Origin: Actinomycetes bacterium
GTDB lineage: Bacteria; Actinomycetota; Acidimicrobiia; Acidimicrobiales; RAAP-2
Assembly (NCBI GenBank): GCA_021791615.1
Contig: JAJYWG010000318.1
Coordinates: forward strand, 1-8,649
Direction of reading: 5' to 3'
DNA length: 8,649 bases
This document shows positions 1 through 4,969 of this stretch, piece after piece. The translations under genes were made by a program, and so were the position numbers. How positions within the stretch are numbered: the stretch's first letter is position 1; the number at the start of each line of letters is the position of its first letter. The notes below the pieces were generated by a model, which worked only from the letters and a program-made list of their open reading frames with translations, was not told the DNA's origin and ran no database searches.

Positions 1-218
1 ACATCGTGTTCCAGCCGGCCGACAGCGCCGTCGACGTCGCAGTCACCCTCTACGATCGCGGTGGCGACACCGGCGAGGATCCGGCGCAGGTACGCGCGGA
101 GGACTGGTCGGCGCACCTGGCCTCCCAGAATGCGAACCTCGGCCCGGTAGTCGAAGGGCCGGCGATCAGTCTCCCTGCCCTCCACGCCAAGGTCCGCCGT
201 GAGGGGTACGTCAAGTGA
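1..218 (+). CDS. C-terminal fragment of an unrecognised mobile-element protein
   Basis: The reading frame is open from the left edge (first full codon at 3) and ends with TGA at 216-218, so only about 72 C-terminal residues are visible and the start is outside the window. The visible part is acidic in the middle (a Gly-Gly-Asp and Glu-Asp rich stretch) and ends in a basic tail finishing Gly-Tyr-Val-Lys. G/C dominates the third codon positions, which supports real coding. I recognise no domain. The gene lies directly upstream of a replication-relaxation family gene on the same strand. In actinobacterial integrative elements that position is often held by a DNA-transfer gene such as a TraG/VirD4- or FtsK-like ATPase, but nothing in this fragment proves it. 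Its stop overlaps a GTG start of a probable small gene (GTGA, 215-218), suggesting translational coupling. Confidence 0.6.
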   Translation, partial: IVFQPADSAVDVAVTLYDRGGDTGEDPAQVRAEDWSAHLASQNANLGPVVEGPAISLPALHAKVRREGYVK

Positions 219-373
219 GGGGGATCCGCGGCATCGCCAGCACGGTCGCCGTCGCCCCCGCCAGCACGGTCGCCAGTCCTGAACGGATGGGGTCGCGCCC
301 GCTGAAAGTCCAGCGTGGCGCTACTACAACCCCGCCAGTCGCGGACCCCGACTCCTTGGGATGTTCTTCATGA
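215..373 (+). CDS. Probable small protein, 52 aa, coupled to both neighbours
   Basis: This short frame starts with GTG at 215-217, inside the stop of the upstream gene (GTGA overlap), and ends with TGA at 371-373, inside the ATG at 370-372 of the next gene (ATGA overlap). A GAGGGG Shine-Dalgarno sequence at 201-206 lies 8 bases before the GTG. The predicted protein starts V-R-G-I-R-G-I-A-S-T and is rich in Ala, Val, Thr, Pro and Arg. It has no clear membrane segment and no domain I know. Third codon positions are almost all G or C in the first 20 codons and weaker later. A 16-bp direct repeat (235-250 and 259-274) in the frame gives two copies of Ala-Ser-Thr-Val-Ala. The overlaps at both ends and the ribosome site are the main support; without homology it could still be a chance frame. 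Confidence 0.42.
   Translation: MRGIRGIASTVAVAPASTVASPERMGSRPLKVQRGATTTPPVADPDSLGCSS
235..274. repeat. 16-bp direct repeat, two copies
   Basis: CGCCAGCACGGTCGCC occurs at 235-250 and again at 259-274, an exact repeat with a 24-bp period. The period is a multiple of three, so within the 52-aa frame it produces a peptide repeat rather than a frame break. Confidence 0.85.
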
Positions 374-1252
374 CTGCTCTTTCCCGACCGAAGGTCGGCG
401 ACGGGCTCGTGATGGCGGTCGCGCACCGGCTGACCGAACGGGACCGTCAGATCCTGACCATGCTCTCCCGTCACCGGGTCTTCACCACCGACCAGCTGGC
501 CGAGATGTACTTCGACCACACGAACACCGCCCAGCACCGGTTGACTGCGCTCTACAAGCTCCGGCTCGTGGACCGCTTCCAGCCTGCCGTACCACTACGT
601 GCTCGACGAGCTGGGCGCCATGATCGTCGCCGCCGAACGGGGCGAGGACCCCGACAAGTCCCGCTGGCGGGCCAACAAGGCGCTCGCCATCGGCAAGAGC
701 CAGCGCCTTGCGCACCTCGTCGGGGTGAACGGCTTCTTCAGCGCTCTGCTGGCCGAGTCCCGTCGCCGCGAGGACTGCGACCTGTCGCTGTGGTGGTCCG
801 AGCGCCACTGCGCCAACCAGTTCGACCGGATCGCCCAGCCCGACGGTCTGGGCAAATGGGAGGAGGCCGGCAACGGGATCGTCTTCTGCCTGGAGTACGA
901 CCGTTCGACCGAGACCCTCGAACGCCTCGAGCAGAAGCTCAACAGCTACGCCGACCTCCAGATAGCCAGCGGCCTCGCCTACTGGATCTGCTTCTGCTTC
1001 CGCCACCCGCGCCGGGAGGCCGGCGCCCGCCGCGTCCTGGCACAAGCCACCGTCCCGGTGGCGACGGCCGCGCTGGGGCCGACACAGCGCCCGCACGAGG
1101 CGATCTGGGCGCCGGTCGGCTACGAGGGCCTGCGGCTACGGCTGGCCGAGCTGCTCAGCGTGACCATTCCGCCCGAGTCCGAGGAGCGCATCGCCGAGAC
1201 CCAGGCGTATCGGCGCCGAGTCACGGCCCCGTGTAGGGCGTCAGCTTTGTAA
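370..1252 (+). pseudogene. Replication-relaxation family protein, frameshifted
   Basis: Proteins of this family (Pfam replication-relaxation type) occur beside transfer and replication genes in actinobacterial plasmids and integrative elements and carry an N-terminal winged-helix-like DNA-binding part. The first segment runs in the frame of 370 and holds the typical start of the fold: L-T-E-R-D-R-Q-I-L, then H-R-V-F-T-T-D-Q-L-A, then R-L-T-A-L-Y-K-L and V-D-R-F. After about position 585 the family pattern continues only in the next frame, with Y-H-Y-V-L-D-E-L-G-A from 590, through to TAA at 1250-1252. One net frame change therefore falls at about 577-590, where family members normally have a few more residues between the R-F-x-P and Y-H-Y-V-L-D motifs, so a small deletion is likely. 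The rest is open and well preserved, so this is a recent lesion or a base-call error. Start: ATG 370 is chosen for the ATGA overlap; ATG 361 and ATG 412 are alternatives. The last 32 bases overlap the 3' end of the opposing cargo gene. Confidence 0.75.
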
Positions 1253-1889
1253 ACCATGTCGGCCAGGAGCCCTGCCCCATGACGTACGCGACTGTCGTGC
1301 CGACTGCCGCATCCTCCGCTGTACACACCCATGTGTAGGTTTGTGTTGTATTCCCGAACGGGTTCGTGATTGTTGTGCCGCTCGCACACGCCACCCACAC
1401 CCGCGTGCTAGGAGGGAACTGTGTCGGCGAAAGTTGCACCTTTCCTGTGTACGCCAGTGTGATGTACTCCTGCCAAGTCGTCTCGACCGCGTCCGTACGC
1501 GTGACGTTTCGTATCCGATTATGGGCAAGGAGAAACCCAACGGCAGCAGCCTTGGTCGTGATCGGTTTCGGTGTCGAGAGCTGTGTCTGAGAAAACACAG
1601 GACCGCGAGCCCACGGCACGCACGGAGCTTCTGTCTGGCTGATCGGAGCGAGCGTCGAAGGTGGCGACGGGCATTTCGACCTTGTTGCCGCCGCGCTGGA
1701 TGCTGCTGCGGCTGCATGACTTTTCTGTGGAGTCACCCGCCCGCCGAACGGGCTGACGACCCAGAGGATGGTCGCGACGGACGCCGCCAGGCTCACGCCA
1801 GCGACGACGGCATACACCGCTCGTCGACGCTTCGTGGCCCTCTCGCTGCTCTCTCCTGAGCCAACTACCCTGCTTCGCGAGATTCTCAT
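1221..1889 (-). CDS. Membrane-anchored extracytoplasmic protein, cargo operon gene 2, 222 aa
   Basis: I do not recognise the family. The protein starts with a basic cytoplasmic segment (residues 1-23, ending K-R-R-R), followed by one hydrophobic segment at about 24-46 that should act as an uncleaved signal anchor, placing the rest outside the membrane. Residues about 55-88 form an Ala/Ser/Pro-rich linker. The remaining C-terminal domain (about 90-222) contains an Ala/Leu-rich helix-like stretch (114-123) and a Thr/Val/Trp-rich part. Four cysteines (73, 90, 168, 189) lie on the outside and could form disulfides. ATG at 1889 overlaps the stop of the upstream gene by one base (TAATG) and no clear Shine-Dalgarno precedes it, so translation is probably by reinitiation and the two proteins probably work together. 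GC is lower than in flanking genes, indicating foreign origin. Its 3' end overlaps the opposing replication-relaxation frame by 32 bases. Confidence 0.75.
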   Translation of the reverse strand: MRISRSRVVGSGESSERATKRRRAVYAVVAGVSLAASVATILWVVSPFGGRVTPQKSHAAAAASSAAATRSKCPSPPSTLAPISQTEAPCVPWARGPVFSQTQLSTPKPITTKAAAVGFLLAHNRIRNVTRTDAVETTWQEYITLAYTGKVQLSPTQFPPSTRVWVACASGTTITNPFGNTTQTYTWVCTAEDAAVGTTVAYVMGQGSWPTWFTKLTPYTGP

Positions 1890-2647
1890 TAGGGTTTGTT
1901 GTCAGACCACTGGTTCGCGCCGTAATAGGTGCCGTTCATGCAGTAAGGGGGTTTGTTTGTTCCGATACTGCACGGATAGTCCAGCCAGTACATCTTCGCT
2001 GTCCAGCCGGAATGCCAGGTGCCGCCAGTGTCCTCCCACTGCAACGGATTCAGTGTGAAGGTTGTAGCGAACTCGTAGCCGAACTGGTTCTTGTAGGCTT
2101 CCAAACCCGCGGAGGCCTTGCAGGTCCCATATCCCAATGTGCTAACGAATGTCCCTACGTGAGTGAAGTCGAGGTACGTGCCGTAGGTGCGATTGCCGTT
2201 GTAGAGGACCTCATAAGTGTGGTTCGTGCCGTTCCACGTAGTCGATGTGAGCTTGCCTCCCCCAGATTTTCCGGATCGCTGATAGGCCCAATACCACGTA
2301 TAGACGTTGTTACCCTTGAATCCATCGGTTAGCCCGATCTCCATCCAGTATGTGCAGGGCGATGTGCTGTAGGCCCAGAGGGACTGGTTGACGTGCGCTG
2401 TCACTGTCTTCCACTTTGTGGCGGTGATGTGCATGTAGTTATTGTGGAATTCCGTGAAGTCGCCGTACTGAACCTTGCCGTAGAAACACGCGGTGGATTC
2501 GTAGTTCTTTCCGTGCGGACAGGTGGTTGTGCCAAGAGAAGCGCCGCTGACAGGTGGGAAGAGCGTGACTCCGACCACCGAAGACAGAGAGCCGGTCAAG
2601 GCACAAGATCCCACGATCCTCCACCACCGCGAACTTGCCAGCCGCAT
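1889..2647 (-). CDS. Secreted aromatic-rich six-cysteine protein, cargo operon gene 1, 252 aa
   Basis: I do not recognise the family with confidence. The protein has a signal peptide: basic start (R2, R7, R10), hydrophobic core at about 11-30, and a plausible cleavage after Ser-Gly-Ala at 34-36. The mature part has six cysteines (43, 54, 98, 176, 226, 236), enough for three disulfides, and many Trp and Tyr residues (for example Y-T-W-Y-W-A-Y at 116-122), with alternating Thr-rich strands suggesting a secreted beta-sandwich. The order W-M-E-I-G, Y-W-A-Y, H-T-Y-E-V, G-L-E vaguely recalls hypothetical secreted proteins of actinomycetes; this is memory only. No catalytic motif or surface anchor is seen. 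ATG 2647 is chosen over GTG 2653 because a GGAGGG ribosome site (2653-2658) ends 5 bases before the ATG and overlaps the GTG. A strong promoter lies just upstream. GC is about 50% in a sampled 60 bases, well below the neighbours. Confidence 0.8.
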   Translation of the reverse strand: MRLASSRWWRIVGSCALTGSLSSVVGVTLFPPVSGASLGTTTCPHGKNYESTACFYGKVQYGDFTEFHNNYMHITATKWKTVTAHVNQSLWAYSTSPCTYWMEIGLTDGFKGNNVYTWYWAYQRSGKSGGGKLTSTTWNGTNHTYEVLYNGNRTYGTYLDFTHVGTFVSTLGYGTCKASAGLEAYKNQFGYEFATTFTLNPLQWEDTGGTWHSGWTAKMYWLDYPCSIGTNKPPYCMNGTYYGANQWSDNKP

Positions 2648-2652
2648 GGTCA

Positions 2653-2658
2653 CCCTCC
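2653..2658 (-). promoter_or_regulatory. Ribosome binding site that fixes the start of the secreted cargo protein
   Basis: On the - strand GGAGGG is followed by the five bases TGACC and then ATG (2647). The upstream in-frame GTG at 2651-2653 overlaps this site, so it cannot be served by it. Confidence 0.7.
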
Positions 2659-2681
2659 AACGCGCTCAGAGAGGCAACGGT

Positions 2682-2710
2682 CTCTTACTCCACCGCCATT
2701 GCGCTGTCAA
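2682..2710 (-). promoter_or_regulatory. Promoter of the exported-protein cargo operon
   Basis: Read on the - strand, a perfect -35 box TTGACA (2705-2710) is followed by exactly 17 bases and a -10-like TAAGAG (2682-2687). Transcription would start near 2675, leaving a short leader of about 28 bases with a good ribosome site. The perfect -35 box and ideal spacing suggest strong housekeeping-sigma transcription independent of the element's + strand genes. No operator is evident. Confidence 0.6.
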
Positions 2711-2898
2711 GTCTGCGAGGGAAGTCACGCCGCCAACAGCTGGTCGGCGGGCTCCGGCGACCGCCAGCCGGTGCGGGAAGCCTGCGGCCCACAAATTCTC
2801 GAAGTTCTTCGGCTGGAGGCCTTGACTTCGCGCCGCGATCGAGTCATCGATATCGACCCCCAGTGGCGCTTGTCTCCGGTCGTAGCAGGGCACAACCC
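2711..2898. other. Intergenic stretch between the cargo promoter and the small ORF before the recombinase
   Basis: I see no gene here. It holds a short inverted repeat, CGAAG-TT-CTTCG, at 2800-2811 and a 10-bp palindrome, TCGATATCGA, at 2847-2856. Either could be an operator for the recombinase side, but both are short enough to be chance. A TTGACT at 2822-2827 has no acceptable -10 partner. Confidence 0.4.
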
Positions 2899-3099
2899 AT
2901 GCCTGCGCACCACCAACCCCACCGTTCCCGCGGCGAGCGCGCCGCGGCCTCGCCGCGCCGCCGGCCATGCCGGAAGGCAAGCCTCATCCTGCAGCCCATC
3001 CGCTACGTCGACCTCGACCAGGCCCACGAGGAGGCGGCCATCACCGCCCTGGCCGACCTGCTTGCCCCATACCTCGATCCCGACCAGGAGGCCGCTTGA
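2899..3099 (+). CDS. Small protein upstream of the serine recombinase, 66 aa
   Basis: From ATG 2899 to TGA 3097-3099. The N-terminal third is basic and low-complexity (many Arg and His). The C-terminal part, from about residue 29, has an acidic pattern I-R-Y-V-D-L-D followed by a predicted amphipathic helix A-A-I-T-A-L-A-D-L-L-A-P-Y-L. Third codon positions from 2968 to 3099 are overwhelmingly G or C, which is the main coding evidence. The start is uncertain: only a weak AGGG (2887-2890) precedes the ATG, and the frame is open further upstream to 2635. Small basic proteins next to serine integrases can be recombination directionality factors or regulators, but this one has no diagnostic motif. 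It ends 61 bases before the recombinase on the same strand and may be co-transcribed with it. Confidence 0.5.
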   Translation: MPAHHQPHRSRGERAAASPRRRPCRKASLILQPIRYVDLDQAHEEAAITALADLLAPYLDPDQEAA

Positions 3100-3147
3100 C
3101 CGGCCGAGCCCGTGGAGGTCTCCTCGACTTGTTGCCATCCCGTCCAG

Positions 3148-3153
3148 AAGGAG
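3148..3153 (+). promoter_or_regulatory. Ribosome binding site deciding the recombinase start
   Basis: AAGGAG lies 7 bases before GTG 3161. The frame is open for more than 750 bases upstream, but only from this GTG does the protein begin with the conserved resolvase N-terminus, so this site settles the start. Confidence 0.8.
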
Positions 3154-3160
3154 TACGCCA

Positions 3161-4852
3161 GTGAGAGTGGCCACCTACACCCGGATCTCGACCGACGAGG
3201 ACCACCAGCCATACTCGCTCGAAGCCCAGGCCGAGCGGTTGGGCTCCTACGTGAAGAGCCAGGAGGACTGGCAGCTCACCCGGCGCTTCAGTGACCAGGC
3301 CTCGGGGGCGACGACCGAGCGGCCGGGGCTCCAGCGCGCGCTCGCCGAGGCCCGGGCCAAGCGCTTCGACCTCCTCCTCGTCTACCGCGTCGACCGGTTC
3401 TCCCGCTCGGTTCGTGGCCTCGCCCAGCTCTTGGACGAACTGGACACCGCCGGCGTCGCCTTCCGTTCTGCCACCGAGCCCTTCGACACGACGACGGCAG
3501 CGGGGCGGATGATGGTCCAGATGCTCGGGGTCTTCGCCGAGTTCGAGCGGGCCACCATCGTCGACCGGGTCATCGCCGGCATGGAGCGAAAGGCCTCGAA
3601 GGGCGGGTGGTGCGGGGGGTCCCGCCCCTTCGGCTACATGGCAGACCCGGCGACCGGGTTCTTGGTGGCGAAACCGGACGAGGCGCCTCTGGTGCCGCTG
3701 ATCTTCGACCGCTATGCGCACTATCGCGAGGGGGCGAGGGCGGTGGCGGTATGGCTGAACGAGGCGGGGCACCGCACGAGAGCCGGACGTCCCTGGAGCC
3801 ACACCGCCGTCCTCACGGTGCTGCGCAACCCGGTCTACGTCGGCAAGGTCTACTTCCGGGAAACCCTCCACGACGGTCCCCACGAGCACCTCGTGGACGA
3901 GAAGTTCTTCTCCCGGGTCCAGGCGCTCCTCTCCGAGCGCGGCGAGGACTACTCCAAGCGCGCCTCTGCCACCTCGGAGTTCCTATTGGCCGGCCTCGTC
4001 GTCTGCTCCAAGTGCGGCAAGCACTTCGTCGGCACGAGCGCCGTGGGCAATCGCTACCGGTACCGCTACTACACGTGCTTCTCCCGCCAGCGCTACGGGA
4101 CCAAGTACTGCGACGCAGAGCGATTGCCGGCAGACGAGCTTGATACCGCCGTCCTCGACGCCACCATGCAGACCTACGGACGGACCGACGTGTTCGACAA
4201 GGCCGTGACGGCCGCCCGGCGCCGAGCGAAGGCGCAGCACGCCAATCACAGCCAAGAGCTCACCTTCATCGACGCCGAGTCGACCAAGGCAGAGGAGGCG
4301 ATCGAGCGCTACCTGGGGGCATTCGAGGCCGGCACCTTGTCGGAGTCCCAGTGTGGGACTCGCCTCCAGAAGCTCGGCGCCAAGGTGACCGACCTGCGCA
4401 CCCGGCGAGAGGAGCTGCTCGTGGCGATCGAGCAGGAATCCGTTACCGCGCCCGATGCCGACGAACTGGCGGTACTACGCGACCAGATCGCCGACGCGCT
4501 CGCCAAGGGATCGGTGCCGGCGCGGAAGGCGCTCCTGCAGTCGCTCGTCCATGAGATCCGCGTGGAGGGTCGCGACCGCGTTGTACCGTGGTTCCGCGTC
4601 CCAGGTGGCGCAGAACCGAAGGTTCGCGCCCTGGGTGGTTGGGCGCCCCCGGCAGGACTCGAACCTGCGCTCCCGGCTCCGGAGGCCGGTGCTCTATCCG
4701 CTGAGCTACGGGGGCCTTGCGACTGCGACGCACGCGCCTGCACCAGCGAGGCGCGTGCACCACTCACGCGCCTGCACCACCGAGGCGCCTGCACCACCGC
4801 GCCAATCGGTGCCCGGCCCAGCCGCCCAACCGCGCTCGGGGCACGCGACTGA
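3161..4852 (+). CDS. Large serine recombinase (site-specific integrase) of the element
   Basis: This enzyme would integrate and excise the element by serine-catalysed strand exchange. The N-terminal resolvase domain (about 1-145) has Y6-x-R8-x-S10, with S10 the expected nucleophile, and the V-Y-R-V-D-R-F-S-R-S motif (74-83) with its conserved arginines. The recombinase domain follows (about 150-250), including G-G-S-R-P-F-G-Y (152-159) and L-R-N-P-V-Y-V-G-K (221-229). A zinc ribbon has C282, C285, C306 and C317. A coiled-coil-type region (about 345-430) and the usual C-terminal I-R-V-E-G stretch (466-470) complete it. Start GTG 3161 has a good ribosome site. The natural protein should end near residue 480-494, yet there is no stop: residues about 495-518 are encoded by the antisense of tRNA-Arg and about 519-563 by chromosomal DNA and its 17-bp repeats, ending at TGA 4850-4852. 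The catalytic parts look intact, so it is probably active. Its position at the element edge fits an integrase. Confidence 0.9.
   Translation: MRVATYTRISTDEDHQPYSLEAQAERLGSYVKSQEDWQLTRRFSDQASGATTERPGLQRALAEARAKRFDLLLVYRVDRFSRSVRGLAQLLDELDTAGVAFRSATEPFDTTTAAGRMMVQMLGVFAEFERATIVDRVIAGMERKASKGGWCGGSRPFGYMADPATGFLVAKPDEAPLVPLIFDRYAHYREGARAVAVWLNEAGHRTRAGRPWSHTAVLTVLRNPVYVGKVYFRETLHDGPHEHLVDEKFFSRVQALLSERGEDYSKRASATSEFLLAGLVVCSKCGKHFVGTSAVGNRYRYRYYTCFSRQRYGTKYCDAERLPADELDTAVLDATMQTYGRTDVFDKAVTAARRRAKAQHANHSQELTFIDAESTKAEEAIERYLGAFEAGTLSESQCGTRLQKLGAKVTDLRTRREELLVAIEQESVTAPDADELAVLRDQIADALAKGSVPARKALLQSLVHEIRVEGRDRVVPWFRVPGGAEPKVRALGGWAPPAGLEPALPAPEAGALSAELRGPCDCDARACTSEARAPLTRLHHRGACTTAPIGARPSRPTALGARD
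4626..4646. other. Candidate element/chromosome junction (att region) with inverted repeat
   Basis: GCGCCC (4626-4631) and GGGCGC (4641-4646) form a perfect 6-bp inverted repeat around a 9-base centre. The right arm overlaps the last three bases of the tRNA 3' end (4644-4646). The serine recombinase frame runs into this spot and the tRNA is complete, as expected when an element uses a tRNA 3' end as target. The exact crossover cannot be set without the other junction, which lies left of the window. The repeat might instead be a hairpin ending tRNA transcription, although no T-run follows on the - strand. Confidence 0.4.
4644..4715 (-). tRNA. tRNA-Arg (anticodon CCG)
   Basis: On the - strand the 72 bases fold as a standard tRNA: 7-bp acceptor stem GCCCCCG/CGGGGGC, TA, D arm GCTC/GAGC, anticodon stem CCGGC/GCCGG with loop CTCCGGA (anticodon CCG, reading CGG arginine codons), a 4-base variable region GAGC, T stem GCAGG/CCTGC with loop TTCGAGT, and discriminator G. 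CCA is not encoded (CCC follows). All stems are fully paired, so the gene is intact despite being the apparent integration target. It is divergent from lysA; a tRNA-Arg near argS-lysA is known in several actinobacteria, which supports this being native chromosome. Confidence 0.95.
4732..4799. repeat. Tandem array of four 17-bp units next to tRNA-Arg
   Basis: Units lie at 4732-4748, 4749-4765, 4766-4782 and 4783-4799, with consensus ASGCGCSTGCACCASYS (S = G or C, Y = C or T). Units 1 and 3 are near identical, as are 2 and 4. GCGCCT of one unit can pair with AGGCGC of the next, so the transcript of either strand could form consecutive hairpins. The array lies 16 bases upstream of the tRNA 5' end on the chromosomal side and is also read as the recombinase tail. 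Confidence 0.85.
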
Positions 4853-4861
4853 CGCCTGAGG

Positions 4862-4867
4862 ATCGTA
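4862..4867 (-). promoter_or_regulatory. Possible -10 box for the tRNA-Arg transcript
   Basis: On the - strand TACGAT fits the actinobacterial TANNNT -10 pattern. Transcription would start near 4855 and give a leader of about 140 bases before the tRNA, containing the four 17-bp units. No good -35 box is seen, and no better -10 lies closer to the tRNA. Confidence 0.25.
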
Positions 4868-4886
4868 GCCCGACGCTGCAGGGGGC

Positions 4887-4942
4887 GGGGGCTGACCGGC
4901 GGGGGCTGACCGGCGGGGGCTGACCGGCGGGGGCTGACCGGC
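4887..4942. repeat. Tandem array of four 14-bp units upstream of lysA
   Basis: GGGGGCTGACCGGC is repeated exactly four times (4887-4900, 4901-4914, 4915-4928, 4929-4942), with a degenerate trailing piece after it. The array ends 27 bases before the lysA start. Each unit carries CTGACC, which resembles a -35 box. Confidence 0.95.
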
Positions 4943-4964
4943 GCAGGCTGGCCTACCGTATCTT
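4934..4964 (+). promoter_or_regulatory. Putative lysA promoter giving a leaderless mRNA
   Basis: TATCTT (4959-4964) fits the TANNNT -10 pattern and lies only five bases before ATG 4970, so transcription would begin at or next to the A of the start codon. CTGACC in the last 14-bp repeat (4934-4939) could act as the -35 element with a long 19-base spacer. No Shine-Dalgarno precedes lysA, which agrees with leaderless translation, common in actinobacteria. Confidence 0.45.
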
Positions 4965-4969
4965 GCGTC

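Noticed and set aside
1341..1859. 172-codon + strand frame opposite the membrane-anchored cargo protein
   Set aside because: The product is Arg/Cys-rich and structureless, whereas the - strand product has a clear membrane anchor and is coupled to its upstream gene.
2822..2856. Possible + strand promoter (TTGACT) before the small ORF and recombinase
   Set aside because: No TANNNT-like -10 lies at 16-19 bases; the nearest, TATCGA, is 23 bases away.
3115..3125. GAGG-TCT-CCTC hairpin between the small ORF and the recombinase
   Set aside because: Too short (4 bp) and without a T-run to be called a terminator.
2393..3160. Long in-frame extension upstream of the recombinase
   Set aside because: It is open only by chance: it crosses the antisense of the secreted cargo gene and intergenic DNA, while the conserved resolvase N-terminus and a good ribosome site fix the start at GTG 3161.
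4455..4859. Frame giving R-Q-D-S-N-L-R-S type peptide near 4645-4715
   Set aside because: This peptide is the well-known artefact of translating the antisense of a tRNA; the DNA is the tRNA-Arg gene.
4732..4942. CRISPR-like repeats
   Set aside because: Units are 14 and 17 bp and directly abut, with no spacers.
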